Notes under the pieces: generated by a model | Databases searched by the model: none | What the model was told of the DNA's origin: nothing | What the model saw: the letters and a program-made list of their open reading frames with translations, nothing else | Made by a program: the position numbers and the translations under genes | From: Pseudotabrizicola algicola | GTDB lineage: Bacteria; Pseudomonadota; Alphaproteobacteria; Rhodobacterales; Rhodobacteraceae | Direction of reading: 5' to 3' | Assembly: GCF_010915705.1 (NCBI RefSeq) | Contig: NZ_JAAIKE010000001.1 | Coordinates: forward strand, 1,054,001-1,118,000 | DNA length: 64,000 bases | Shown here: positions 7,640 to 17,536 of the stretch, piece by piece | How the letters are laid out: each line of letters begins with the position of its first letter | Position numbering within the stretch: the first letter of the stretch is position 1

Positions 7640-10276
7640 TCAGAGGGCCGAGACCGTCACATCCATCCGCGCCCCGCCCAAAGAGGCAAAGGCGCGCTGC
7701 CGGCAGGTCAGCACGATGATCTGCTGATCCAGAGCCACGCGGTGCAGCGCGGTGAACATGGCTTCGATCCGGTCATCGTCGCTGTGCACCAGTGCATCAT
7801 CAAGGATCACCGGCACCGCCCGCCCCGCCCGCGCAAACAACCGCGCAAAGGCCAGCCGCGTCAGCACCGCGAGTTGCTCCCGTGTGCCGCCAGACAGGAT
7901 GTCCAGCCCCTCTGCCTGCCCCTCGCGCAAGAGCGCCACGGGCAGCAGGCTGCTATCATCGATCTGCAACTGCGCCCCCGGATGCAGGATCGACAACAGC
8001 GGGTTCAACTCGCGCAGCACGGGGCCAAAATAGGTGTCACGCGCCGCGCGCCGCGCGGCCTCCAGCGCCTCGCGCAAGAGGGCCAGCGACTTTACTTCGC
8101 GTTCATAGCGCGCCGCGCGGGCCTTCGCTGCCGCCTCCCGGCCCCGCAACTCGTCCAGTGCTTCCTCGATGCCTTCATCGGCCCATGCACCGATCACGCC
8201 ATTCACGCCCGCAAGGGTGGTTTCACAACTGGCGCGGTCCCTCTGCCGCCCCTCGCACACCGCGCGCAAACGCGCGACCGCCGCGCGCGCGGTGTCAAGG
8301 TCGGGGGCCTCGGCCCTCAGACGCTCCAGCAGAGCCGCAGCCGCCGCGCAGGCCTCGGCCTGCTGGCCCTGCGCCTCGGACAGGATTTGCAGCCGCGCGG
8401 CCAGATCGACCAGATCGCCCGCCTCTGCCGCGATCTCGCGCTGCGCGGTCTCGGCGGCCCGATGCGCCGCCAAGGCCCCGGCGCGGGCCTCGCGCAATTG
8501 CCCGTGCCGCGCCTCGGCCTCGCGCCGCACCGCAAGCGCGGCCTGCTCCTCGGCCCGTGCCTGCGCCAGCGCCGCCTCAAGTGCCGCCAGATCGCCCGCC
8601 GGCCCGTCCGCCGTATCGCCCGCCTCGGCGCGGGCGGCGGCAAGGCGGGCGCGCAGCGCGTCAAGCCCTCCCTCGGCCAGCTCGGCCAGCATAGCCCGTG
8701 TGGCCTCAATCGCCGCATCCAGCCGCTGCGCCTCTGACAAGGCGCGGCGCGCGGCGGCAAGATCGGGCGCCTCGCAAGCCCCGAGCGCCGCCTGTAGCGC
8801 ATCGCCCGCACGCGCCCGTGTCTCGGCCAGCCCGTCCCCCGCCCCGAGACCGGGGTCAATCGTCATTCCGCCGATGCCGGGCAGATCAAGCCGGGTCACG
8901 CGCTGGACCCGCAGACTGCCCGCCTCCAGCGGTTGCCCGTCAAGCCTCACCCGCGCCTCTCCGGCATAGTCCAGCCGGATCGCCACATGCCGCGATTCTT
9001 CCTGCGCGGTCAGACGGTCAAACACCGCCTGCGCCTCTTCGGCCCGCGCGAGTGCGGCAGGGGTGATGCGGAAAACGGCCCGCGCCGCAACCTGTTCTTC
9101 CAGCAGATTGCGCTGCGCCTCGGCACGGGCAAGCTGGCTGGCAAGCCCGATCGCGCGCGCCTGCGCCGCCGTTGCCAGATGCGCCCGCCGCGCATGGTCA
9201 AGCGCCTGCTGGGCCGCGCTGCTTGCGCCTGCCGCCGCATCGTGCCGCGCTGCTGCCGCCCGTTCCTGCCCCGCAGCCTCGGCGGTCAAAGCATCCACCT
9301 TGTCAAGCTCTGCCGCCGTGCGCGCCTCGGCCTCGGCCGCCCGCCGCAGACGGGTGCGCAGGTCTTGCAAGGCGCGGATTTCGGCAGCGGACTGCTCGGC
9401 GGTCAGCTGGGCCAGCCGCAGATCGCTCGCGGCGCGGCGCATCTGCTCGGCGTGACGCTCTGCGGCCTGCAACGCCTCCTGCGCCGCCGAAAGGCCCGCC
9501 GCCTCTCGTGCCTGCGCCTCGGGATCGGACAGCGCCTGCAGGTTGCGCATCAGCCCCGCCCGCTGGGCCAGCGCCTCGGTCAGCCGCCGCGCCTTGTCTT
9601 CCAGCCCGACCCGCGCAGCCTCCAGACCGGCAGCCTCGTCCACCGCGCGCGCCCATTCGCCGCCCGCCCTGGGCTTGAGCGTGCCCGTCGCCAGCCGCGC
9701 CAGCGCCTCTGCCACACGGGTCAGCACCAGATCCATCCGGCGCCCGCCCGTCATTGCATCGATTTCCCCGGCGACCGAGGCCACCAGATCGCGCCGCGTG
9801 GAAAAAGCCCTTTCCCGCTCGGCCTTGTCGGCGGCGCTGCTGCCTTCGGGCTCCAGCCCGAACAGTCCCTGCCGCACCCACAACAGGCCCGAAGGTCCGG
9901 CAAGCCCCTGCCCCGTCAACCGCTCGATCCACGCCTCCGCCTCGTCCTCCTGGGCGATCACGCGGCCCGCATCATCCAGCACCCGCGCGCTCTGCCGCGA
10001 CAGCCAGCGCTTTTCCAGCCGGAAGCGCCGACCCTCGATCTCCAGTTCGACCGCCGCCTCGGGCGCACCGCCCGCATGGGGTTGCAACGCGCGGGTCTGG
10101 GCGGTCTTGCTGCGGTGGTGCTGGAAGAACAGCGCGTGCAGACCGTCAAAAAACGTCGATTTGCCAAATTCGTTGGGCTGCGCCAGCACCGAAATCCCGT
10201 CACCGATGCCGTCGATGCGCGCCCGCTGACCGCCAAAGCGGCGCAGGTTGACCAATTCTATCGCGCGGATTTTCAT
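7640..10276 (-). CDS. SbcC/Rad50-like (YhaN-type) ATPase
   Basis: 878-residue SMC-like ATPase. N-terminal head: MKIRAIELVNLRRFGG, then a Walker A-type loop AQPNEFGKST. A long Ala/Glu/Arg-rich central region (about residues 200-740) looks coiled-coil. The C-terminal head has the signature LSGGTREQLAVLTRLAFARL and Walker B with VPVILDDALVHSDDDR. This is the architecture of the Rad50/SbcC partner of Mre11-type nucleases; the short length and head sequence fit the YhaN branch better than classical SbcC. It overlaps the upstream nuclease gene by four bases (ATGA), so the two are translated as a pair. Function in DNA end processing or repair is inferred from the family. Confidence 0.85.
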   Translation of the reverse strand: MKIRAIELVNLRRFGGQRARIDGIGDGISVLAQPNEFGKSTFFDGLHALFFQHHRSKTAQTRALQPHAGGAPEAAVELEIEGRRFRLEKRWLSRQSARVLDDAGRVIAQEDEAEAWIERLTGQGLAGPSGLLWVRQGLFGLEPEGSSAADKAERERAFSTRRDLVASVAGEIDAMTGGRRMDLVLTRVAEALARLATGTLKPRAGGEWARAVDEAAGLEAARVGLEDKARRLTEALAQRAGLMRNLQALSDPEAQAREAAGLSAAQEALQAAERHAEQMRRAASDLRLAQLTAEQSAAEIRALQDLRTRLRRAAEAEARTAAELDKVDALTAEAAGQERAAAARHDAAAGASSAAQQALDHARRAHLATAAQARAIGLASQLARAEAQRNLLEEQVAARAVFRITPAALARAEEAQAVFDRLTAQEESRHVAIRLDYAGEARVRLDGQPLEAGSLRVQRVTRLDLPGIGGMTIDPGLGAGDGLAETRARAGDALQAALGACEAPDLAAARRALSEAQRLDAAIEATRAMLAELAEGGLDALRARLAAARAEAGDTADGPAGDLAALEAALAQARAEEQAALAVRREAEARHGQLREARAGALAAHRAAETAQREIAAEAGDLVDLAARLQILSEAQGQQAEACAAAAALLERLRAEAPDLDTARAAVARLRAVCEGRQRDRASCETTLAGVNGVIGAWADEGIEEALDELRGREAAAKARAARYEREVKSLALLREALEAARRAARDTYFGPVLRELNPLLSILHPGAQLQIDDSSLLPVALLREGQAEGLDILSGGTREQLAVLTRLAFARLFARAGRAVPVILDDALVHSDDDRIEAMFTALHRVALDQQIIVLTCRQRAFASLGGARMDVTVSAL

Positions 10277-11397
10277 GCTGGCACCTCTTGCACCAGCGCA
10301 TAAAGCCGCGCCAGCGCCGCCTCGGCCAGCTCACGCTCGGCCCCCGGTCGTGCCGGATCGCGCGACTGCGCCAGCAGGCTTTCCGCCGCCTCCCGCAGGG
10401 CACCGCGGCGGTCGATCATATCCAGATCACCGTCCTGCACCTCGCTGGCAAGCCGCGACAGATCGGCCTCGAACCAGCCAAAATCGGGGGCGACAGCGGC
10501 AAGCGCCGCCTCCAGCGCCGCCCGCTCCGCCAAGGCAAGCCGGCCCGACACATCCAGCCGCATCAGCACATCGCGCCGCTCTGCCTCGGGCGGCAGGCAC
10601 TGCGCCAGCCGCTCGGCCACCGCGTCCCCGGGCAGCACATCCAGCGCAGGCCGCAGCCACTGGAACTGGCCCGTTGGCCGCACCTCGGCCTTGGCAGGCG
10701 TGCCCGCCGCGCCAAGCGTCACCGCCAAAGCCCCTGCGGCCAGATCATGCTTGAACCCGTCGGCTTCGGGCGTTCCGCTGTACCATGTGGCCGGACCAAC
10801 CTGCATCCGCCCGTGCCAATCGCCCAAAGCCAGATAATCCAGCCCCGAAAGCCGCGCCCGATCAGGCGGGATGATGCCAAGCCCGCCCTCCTCGCCGCTG
10901 AAATCCATGATCGCGCCATGCCCGAGCCCGATGCGCAGCGCCCCCGGCGGCGTCGGGGCCGACATCGCCTCCGACAGGTCACGACCGGGCCTGCGCTGCG
11001 TGCAGGGCGCGGGCAACAGCCAGACGGCGCTCTCCATCTCTATCGGCTCGGGTCGTGTCAGCACCACAAGGTTGGCGGGCGCGTCCTGCAAGAAGCGCCG
11101 CCAAAGCTCCGATGCGGCAAGGCTGTCATGATTGCCGGGCAAAACGAACCAGCGCAGATCGGAGGCGGCAGCCATCGCGCGCAGGGCGTGGCGCAGCGTT
11201 TCGGGCGACGGTGTCTCGGCATCGAACGTATCGCCCGCCAAGAGAACATCGCGCGCCCCCGCCTGCCGTGCGGCCGCGGCCAGCCGCTGCAACGCGCCAT
11301 GCCGCGCCTCGCGCAGCCGCCCGCGGATCGTCTCGGGAAAGTTGCCAAAGGCCTTGCCCAGATGCAGGTCGGCACTGTGCAGAAAGCTATAGGCCAT
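10273..11397 (-). CDS. SbcD/Mre11-like (YhaO-type) DNA repair exonuclease
   Basis: 374-residue calcineurin-like metallophosphoesterase. All metal-site motifs are visible in order: HSADLHLGKAF, LLAGDTFDAE, VLPGNHDSL, LGHGAIM and LGDWHGRMQV. This is the nuclease half of an Mre11-Rad50-like complex; with the ATPase encoded directly downstream it should process DNA ends or protein-blocked breaks in the cytoplasm. The C-terminal region (about 270-374) is probably the capping/interaction part. The start at 11397 is followed immediately by the conserved core, so it is likely correct. Confidence 0.9.
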   Translation of the reverse strand: MAYSFLHSADLHLGKAFGNFPETIRGRLREARHGALQRLAAAARQAGARDVLLAGDTFDAETPSPETLRHALRAMAAASDLRWFVLPGNHDSLAASELWRRFLQDAPANLVVLTRPEPIEMESAVWLLPAPCTQRRPGRDLSEAMSAPTPPGALRIGLGHGAIMDFSGEEGGLGIIPPDRARLSGLDYLALGDWHGRMQVGPATWYSGTPEADGFKHDLAAGALAVTLGAAGTPAKAEVRPTGQFQWLRPALDVLPGDAVAERLAQCLPPEAERRDVLMRLDVSGRLALAERAALEAALAAVAPDFGWFEADLSRLASEVQDGDLDMIDRRGALREAAESLLAQSRDPARPGAERELAEAALARLYALVQEVPA

Positions 11398-11508
11398 GCG
11401 TCACACGCTCCATGCTGCGACGCGCCCGCTGCGGATCACGCCCTCATGGTCCGAGCATTCCCGCAAATACCGCGCTGCGGCAAGCCCTTGCGGCGGCAGC
11501 GGCCCTGC

Positions 11509-13365
11509 CTAGACCGCCATCGCCTGCGCCGCGCGGCTTTGCACAAGGGGCAGATCGGCCACCATCTTCTCCAGCACGGCGCGCAGCTTGGCCGGATCGA
11601 CAGGCTTTTGCACCATCGGCACCGACTGGAAATCGACAGGCAGATGTTCCGGCCCGTAGCCCGAGACAAAACAGAACGGAATCCCGCGCTTGGTCAGGAT
11701 TTCCGCCACCCCGTCCACCTTTTCGCCGCCCAGATTTCCGTCCAGCAGCGCCAGATCGATGCTCTGGTTTTCTGCGGCAATCAGCGCATCCTTCAGCGTG
11801 CGCGCCACGGCCACCACCTCGGCCCCCACATCCTCGAGCTCGCAGCTCAGGTCCAGCGCGACCAGCGGCTCGTCCTCGATCAGCAGCACCCGCCGCCCGA
11901 TCAGGGCATCCTCTGACACCGCCGCCACAGCCGCCGGCTTTTGCACCGGACCCGCCCCTTCGGCGGCAGTCACCCCGTGGGCAAGCCGGATGGTCCACGC
12001 AACGCCCCGCGGCTGCCAATCCACCTCCACGCTGCCCTCGTCGCCGCCCGCGCTGGCATCGATCAGCGTATGGCCAAAGCCCTTGCGCGTCGGCGGCGAC
12101 ACCGCAGGGCCGCCCCGTTCCTGCCAATGCAGCACAAGCCCCGCGCCCTCATGACGCCAGGACAGCAACACCTCACCCCCCGGCACCGAAAACGCGCCAT
12201 ATTTCTGCGCATTGGTGCCAAGCTCGTGCAACGTCAGCGCAAGGCGCAGCATGTTCTCGGGCGAGATCTGCACCTGCGGGCCGCTGCGGTGCAGACGGTC
12301 TCCCACCAGTGTGCCGGCCTGCACCTGATCGTCGATCAACCCGTCAAGCGGGGCGCTCGACCATGTGGCATCGGACAAGATCGAATGGGCGCGCGCAAGC
12401 GCCTGCAACCGGCCCGAGAAACTGCGGTCAAAATCCTCCAGCCCTGCCGACTGGCGCAGGGTCTGGCGCGCAATCGCCTGCACATTGGCCAAGGTATTCT
12501 TGATCCGGTGGTTCAACTCGCCGATCAGCAAGGACCGCATTTCCTCGGCCTGCCGCCGCTCGGTGATGTCCAGCACCTGCAAGGTCAGCGACATGTGCTG
12601 GCTGTCGGCCTCGCGCAGCGACGAGCCGTGGAATTCGCAGGCAATCTCGCGCCCGTCCGCACTGAAGGCGACCGCCTCCATCGTATAGCGCGGCGCGGCA
12701 TCCGGCCCGCTGTCGGCAGCGATCCACGCGCGCAAGGCGTCAATCGTCTCGGCCCCGAGCCATCCGGTCTCGCCGACCGGCCTCCCCAGCATATCCCGCG
12801 CACGGTGGCCGAAGATACGCTCGGCCCCTTGCGACCATGCGCGCAGCACAAGTCCGCAATCCAGCTCGATCGTGGCCAGCGGCGAATTGTCCGCATGGGC
12901 CTTCAGCCGCGCCATCGCCTGATCGCGGTGCTGGGCAATCGCCCGCATCTCGTCGCGCTGGCGGGCCAGATCACGCGCCTGCTGGCCCAACTGGAAGAAC
13001 ACCTCGCATTTCGATTTCAGGATGACCGGATCGATCGGCTTGAAGATGAAGTCGACCGCACCGGCCTCATAGCCGCGAAACCGGCGGGTTTCGTCTATAT
13101 CGGCAGCGGTCACGAAAATGATGGGCAAGCGCCGCGTCCGCTCGGCCCCGCGCATCAGCTCGGCCAGCTCATAGCCATCGGTGTCGGGCATATGCACGTC
13201 AAGCAAGGCCAGCGCGTAATCGTTCACCAACATCATCTCGAGCGCTTCCGCTGCCGAATGCGCCTTGTGAATCTCCAGACCGTCGCGGCGCAGCAACGCC
13301 TCCAGCGCCACCAGATTCTCCTGGATGTCATCGACAAGCAGGAAACGGATCGCTCTGTCAGGCAT
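11509..13365 (-). CDS. Receiver-PAS-HWE histidine kinase-receiver protein
   Basis: 618-residue signalling protein. The N-terminal receiver (about 1-125) has RFLLVDDIQENLVAL, LLDVHMPDTDGYE with the phospho-accepting Asp, and FKPIDP. A short helix leads into a PAS domain (about 160-270). The kinase is HWE/HisKA_2-type: ELNHRIKNTLANVQAIARQT carries the phosphorylatable His, and LHELGTNAQKYGAFS is the characteristic N-box. A C-terminal receiver (about 490-605) has VLLIEDEPLVALDL and LLDGNLGG. HWE kinases in alphaproteobacteria often serve general stress or light signalling. It overlaps the upstream cheR-like gene by eight bases and is the last gene of a three-gene signalling operon. Confidence 0.9.
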   Translation of the reverse strand: MPDRAIRFLLVDDIQENLVALEALLRRDGLEIHKAHSAAEALEMMLVNDYALALLDVHMPDTDGYELAELMRGAERTRRLPIIFVTAADIDETRRFRGYEAGAVDFIFKPIDPVILKSKCEVFFQLGQQARDLARQRDEMRAIAQHRDQAMARLKAHADNSPLATIELDCGLVLRAWSQGAERIFGHRARDMLGRPVGETGWLGAETIDALRAWIAADSGPDAAPRYTMEAVAFSADGREIACEFHGSSLREADSQHMSLTLQVLDITERRQAEEMRSLLIGELNHRIKNTLANVQAIARQTLRQSAGLEDFDRSFSGRLQALARAHSILSDATWSSAPLDGLIDDQVQAGTLVGDRLHRSGPQVQISPENMLRLALTLHELGTNAQKYGAFSVPGGEVLLSWRHEGAGLVLHWQERGGPAVSPPTRKGFGHTLIDASAGGDEGSVEVDWQPRGVAWTIRLAHGVTAAEGAGPVQKPAAVAAVSEDALIGRRVLLIEDEPLVALDLSCELEDVGAEVVAVARTLKDALIAAENQSIDLALLDGNLGGEKVDGVAEILTKRGIPFCFVSGYGPEHLPVDFQSVPMVQKPVDPAKLRAVLEKMVADLPLVQSRAAQAMAV

Positions 13366-14218
13366 GATCTACCCCTTGAACTGCATTTCTGCGCCAAATG
13401 CGCTGTGACTCGTCAAAAGCGGAAAACAACGGCGCATGGGCCGAAAAGCGCAGGGTTTCATGGGAGCCAAGGCCAAGGAACCCGCCCCGCGCCAAAGAGC
13501 CCGCAAACAGGCCCAAGGCACGGTCTTGCAGCGCGTTGTCAAAGTAAATCAGAACATTGCGGCACGATACCAGATGCACTTCGGAAAACACCTGATCGGT
13601 CGCAAGATTGTGTTCGGTGAACACCGTCTTGCGGCGCAGGTTGCGGTCAAAGGCAGCGCGGCCATAGGCGGCGGTGTAGTAATCCGAAAGCGAGGCGCGC
13701 CCGCCCGCCTTCTGGTAGTTCTGCGAAAACTGCGCCATGCGGTCCATGTCGTAGATTCCGGCCTCGGCCTTGGCCAAGGCGCGCCGGTTGATCTCGGTCG
13801 CATAGAACAGGGTGCGGTCCAGCAGACCCTCCTCATGAAACAGGATCGCCAGCGAATAGAGTTCCTCGCCATCGGCGCAGCCCGCCACCCAGACCTTGAG
13901 CGAGGGAAAGGTGCTCAGATGCGGGATCACCTCGCGCCGGAGCGACAGATAGAACGACGGATCGCGGAACACCTCGCTCACCTGCACCGTCATGGCGTCG
14001 ATCACCGTGGGCAGCACATCGGGTTCATGCAGCAGCCTGCGCTGCAAATCCGACAGCGTGGCGCATTCCAGCCGGCTGCGCGCCAGATCGGCGCGCCGTT
14101 GCAGCGACACACGGGAGTAGGACCGGAAGTCGTAATGATAGCGCCGATACAGCGCCTCGAGAAACAGGTCGAGTTCGACATCGGCCGGAGCGGGAATTGG
14201 GACTGGCGCAGAAATCAT
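13358..14218 (-). CDS. CheR-type protein methyltransferase
   Basis: 286-residue CheR-like S-adenosylmethionine-dependent methyltransferase. An N-terminal helical domain (FLEALYRRYHYDFRSYSRVS) is followed by VSEVFRDPSFY, the SAM-binding VWVAGCADGEELYSLAI and CRNVLIYFDN, all typical of CheR. No chemoreceptor, CheA, CheW or CheB is nearby, so it probably acts in a kinase-based pathway with its operon partners rather than in flagellar taxis. ATG 14218 overlaps the hybrid kinase stop as ATGA; an ATG four codons upstream is possible but would break that usual arrangement. Confidence 0.9.
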   Translation of the reverse strand: MISAPVPIPAPADVELDLFLEALYRRYHYDFRSYSRVSLQRRADLARSRLECATLSDLQRRLLHEPDVLPTVIDAMTVQVSEVFRDPSFYLSLRREVIPHLSTFPSLKVWVAGCADGEELYSLAILFHEEGLLDRTLFYATEINRRALAKAEAGIYDMDRMAQFSQNYQKAGGRASLSDYYTAAYGRAAFDRNLRRKTVFTEHNLATDQVFSEVHLVSCRNVLIYFDNALQDRALGLFAGSLARGGFLGLGSHETLRFSAHAPLFSAFDESQRIWRRNAVQGVDHA

Positions 14219-17200
14219 CGCGGCATCCACACACGGGTCAGCGAAAGCAGTTTGTCCACATCCAGCGGCTTGGACAGATAGTCATTGGCCCCCGCCGCAA
14301 GGCACTGGTTCTGGTCATCCGCCATCGCCTTTGCCGTCAGCATGATGATGGGCAGGTTCTTCCAGCGGTCAATCTTGCGGATTTCGCGCGTGGCCGTCAG
14401 CCCGTCCATCTCGGGCATCATCACATCCATCAGCACCAGATCGATCTTGGGCTGCGCCCCGTCGGCGATCCGGCCCAGAACCTCCAGCGCCTCGCGGCCA
14501 TTGCGCGCGATCTGCACCGTCGCGCCATGCGGCTCGAAGATTCCGGTCAGCGCATAGACATTGCGGATGTCGTCCTCGACGACCAGAATTCGCCGCCCCT
14601 CCAGCATGGCATCGCGGTTGAGCGATGCCGCCAGCATCTCGCGCTGCTTTTCGGGCAGGTCCGACACCACCTGATGCAGGAACAGCGTCACCTCGTCGAT
14701 CAGCCGCTCGGGAGACTTCGCCCCCTTGATGATGATGGATTTCGAATGACGCCGCAGCCGCTGTTCCTCGGCCTCGTCGAGCGCGCGCGCCGTATAGACG
14801 ATCACCGGCGGGAAGCTGGGATCATCGCCGGAATCGAGCATCTCCAGCAGATCGAACCCCGTCGCATCCGGCAGCGTCATGTCCAGCACGATGCAATCCA
14901 CCGGCTGGCTGCGGAAGGCGGCCAGCGCCTCGGCGGCGGTGGCGGCCCCGATCGCCTCCACCTCGTTATTGCCCAACAGTGCCTTGAGCCCCTCAAGCTG
15001 CGCAGGATCATCCTCGACGATCAGCACGCGCCGCACCTGATGCTCCAGCCGCTGCTCCAGCCGCTGGATCGCCTGCGACAGTTCCTCGCGGCGAACAGGC
15101 TTCATCATGTAGCTGATGGCCCCCTGCGACAGCGCCTCATGCGTGTAATCCTCGGCAGAGCACATGTGCACCGGAATGTGCCGCGTTGCCAGATCGCGTT
15201 TCAACTGGTCCAGCACCGCAAGGCCGGAATGGTCCGGCAGGCCCACATCCAGCACGATCGCATGGGGCACATAGAACCGCGCCGCCGCAATCGCCTCGTC
15301 CGCGCGGCCCACGCAGAGGCATTTGAAGCCGAGTTCCCTCGCCAGATCGCTCAGCACCTGCGCAAAGGCGACATCATCCTCGACCACCAGCATAAGCCGG
15401 TCACCCTGTTGCACCGTCTCGCGGTCATCGCTCACCCCCGTCAGCGGGGTCAGCACAGGCGGCCCCATCGCCGCGGCAGGTGCCGCCGTGCCTCGGGCAA
15501 CGGGCCGCGCCGCCACCGCGCGCGGAGCCTCGGCCTGCGCGACCGCCGGACGCCGCGTCTCGGCGCTTTGCGGCAGGTCTCGCGGAATGGTCAGCGTAAA
15601 GGTGCTGCCCTTTCCCGGCTGGCTGGAAAGGCTGATGCTGCCGCCCAGCAGATCGGCCAACTCGCGCGAGATCGACAGCCCGAGCCCCGTGCCGCCATAG
15701 CGGCGTGAAATCGTGCCGTCTGCCTGACGGAAGGCATCGAACACCGCCTCATGTTCGCTTTCGGCAATGCCGATGCCTGTGTCTTGCACGGCAAAGGCAA
15801 TGCCCTCGGGCGCAGAGGTGATCTGCAACGACACCCGCCCCTGATCGGTAAACTTGATCGCATTCGACAGGAAGTTGCGCAGAACCTGCTCCAGCCGGTT
15901 CCCGTCGGTGTGGATCACGCCCACCCCCGGCGCGACCTCTGCCGTCAGTTGCAACCCTTTCGAGCGTGCCTGCACCTCGAAGCCGCGCAGCAGCTTGCGG
16001 GCCACCGTCTGCGGGTCCACCTCGGTGCGCAGCAGGTCCAGCTTGCCCGCCTCGATCTTCGACAGGTCCAGAATGTCGTTGATGAGGGTCAGCAAATCCT
16101 GACCCGAGCTTTCGATGGTCTGCGCCCAGCGCACCTGCTCGGCGGTCAGGGTGCGGCCGCGATTTTCGGCGAGCAGGCGCGACATGATCAGCAGCGCGTT
16201 CAGCGGCGTGCGCAATTCATGCGACATGTTCGCCACGAATTCGGACTTGTAGCGGCTCTCGCGCTCCAACGCCTTGGCCTGTTCCTCGAGCGATTTGCGC
16301 GACTGCACCAGCGCATTGCGCTGCTCTTCCAGAAGCTGCGTCTGGTTCTCGAGCTGCGAATTCTGCTCCTCCAGCTCCGATTGCTGATGCTCCAGCAACT
16401 GCTGGCTTTCCTTCAGCGCGCGGGTCTGCTCTTCCAGCTCCTCGTTGGTGGCGGCCAGTTCCTCGCTATAGCTGCGCAATTCCTCGGCCTGCCGCCGGCT
16501 TTCCTCCAGCAGCTGCTGCAACTGGGTGCGGTATTGCGCCGAGCGGATCGCCACGCCCACCTTGTCGCCCACCCGCTCCAACAAGCGGCGCGCGGTCTCG
16601 GTCAGCGGGCGGTCCATCCCGATTTCGATGGCGCCGTTGCAGGCAATCCCGTCATGGGTGGGGACGATCACGCTGTAGGCCGCCTTGCCGCGCATCAGGC
16701 CCGACCCCCAGCCCAGCGCGAAATCAGGCTCTGCCTTTAGGCAAACGAGGCTGTTGCCCTGCACAGCCCGCGCCAGATGGCCGTTTCCATCGGAAATTGT
16801 CTGCGCCAGCGCGTCAGGATCGCCGCCCCACTGGCCAAAGCGTTCAAACCCGTGACCCTGCCGCACATAGATGACCCCGGCGCGGGCCTTCATCTTGTCG
16901 GCTAAGGTGTCCAGCACCTGCGCTCCCAGCTTCTCGAGCGCCAGATCACCCTGCACCGCCCGCGCCATCTGCACCTGCCCCTGCTGCACCCAGTCAGCCT
17001 CGGCCAGCGCATTGCGGCTGACGATCAGATACCGCCCCGCCGCCCCAAGCAGCAGCGCCAGAGAGGCCGCCATTACCCGGTTTGCCGCCGCGATCCGCGG
17101 ATCAATCCCTTCCTGATCCACCATGAAACCCACCAGCAACAGCAGGGTGATGATGATCGCAACGCCCACCGGTATCAGCGGGCGACTGGACAGAAAGCTC

Positions 17201-17400
17201 AGGATCAGCGGCAGGAAATAACCAAGCCAGACCGCCGTGCCCAAGGGAAAGATCAGGTCAAGAACAAACACGGCCGCAAGCGCCATGGCCACCACGGACA
17301 CAACGCCGAAATCTCGTCCAAAACTTACCAATCCTGCCCCCTTGAACGGCCCTTTGCTGTCTGCGGCCACAGATTTTGGCGCAGCGCAGATGCTTGGCAA
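14215..17400 (-). CDS. Membrane hybrid histidine kinase with three receivers
   Basis: 1061 residues. Order by approximate residue: hydrophobic segments 30-125, GAF-like region 150-290, long Gln/Glu-rich coiled coil 290-385, HisKA 388-455 with phospho-His in VANMSHELRTPLNALL, ATPase domain 495-605 (NAIKF, DTGIGI, GGTGLGLSIS), an Ala/Pro linker, then receivers at about 668-780 (VVEDDV, VLDVGLPD), 790-905 (IVEDDP, VLDMTLPD) and 945-1060 (VVEDDI, LMDVMMPEMDG). Coiled-coil/hybrid kinases of this kind pair with CheR-like and response-regulator genes in stress-sensing operons. It is the first gene of the operon; the signal is unknown. Confidence 0.92.
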   Translation of the reverse strand: MPSICAAPKSVAADSKGPFKGAGLVSFGRDFGVVSVVAMALAAVFVLDLIFPLGTAVWLGYFLPLILSFLSSRPLIPVGVAIIITLLLLVGFMVDQEGIDPRIAAANRVMAASLALLLGAAGRYLIVSRNALAEADWVQQGQVQMARAVQGDLALEKLGAQVLDTLADKMKARAGVIYVRQGHGFERFGQWGGDPDALAQTISDGNGHLARAVQGNSLVCLKAEPDFALGWGSGLMRGKAAYSVIVPTHDGIACNGAIEIGMDRPLTETARRLLERVGDKVGVAIRSAQYRTQLQQLLEESRRQAEELRSYSEELAATNEELEEQTRALKESQQLLEHQQSELEEQNSQLENQTQLLEEQRNALVQSRKSLEEQAKALERESRYKSEFVANMSHELRTPLNALLIMSRLLAENRGRTLTAEQVRWAQTIESSGQDLLTLINDILDLSKIEAGKLDLLRTEVDPQTVARKLLRGFEVQARSKGLQLTAEVAPGVGVIHTDGNRLEQVLRNFLSNAIKFTDQGRVSLQITSAPEGIAFAVQDTGIGIAESEHEAVFDAFRQADGTISRRYGGTGLGLSISRELADLLGGSISLSSQPGKGSTFTLTIPRDLPQSAETRRPAVAQAEAPRAVAARPVARGTAAPAAAMGPPVLTPLTGVSDDRETVQQGDRLMLVVEDDVAFAQVLSDLARELGFKCLCVGRADEAIAAARFYVPHAIVLDVGLPDHSGLAVLDQLKRDLATRHIPVHMCSAEDYTHEALSQGAISYMMKPVRREELSQAIQRLEQRLEHQVRRVLIVEDDPAQLEGLKALLGNNEVEAIGAATAAEALAAFRSQPVDCIVLDMTLPDATGFDLLEMLDSGDDPSFPPVIVYTARALDEAEEQRLRRHSKSIIIKGAKSPERLIDEVTLFLHQVVSDLPEKQREMLAASLNRDAMLEGRRILVVEDDIRNVYALTGIFEPHGATVQIARNGREALEVLGRIADGAQPKIDLVLMDVMMPEMDGLTATREIRKIDRWKNLPIIMLTAKAMADDQNQCLAAGANDYLSKPLDVDKLLSLTRVWMPR

Positions 17401-17536
17401 CGCAGAACCCGCCCCCGCGGTTCCAAGACATTCAAGGTATTTTTTGGCCCAGATCCCCCCTTTTTACAGGCTGGTCTCCGGCATTATGTCCCCCGCAGAC
17501 GGCGGATCATGGCTGCACCGCCTGCGAGGCTCCGGC

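Noticed and set aside
10288-11916. A 542-codon open frame opposite the nuclease gene
   Set aside because: Arg/His/Gln-rich shadow of the metallophosphoesterase gene; no start signal or family motif.
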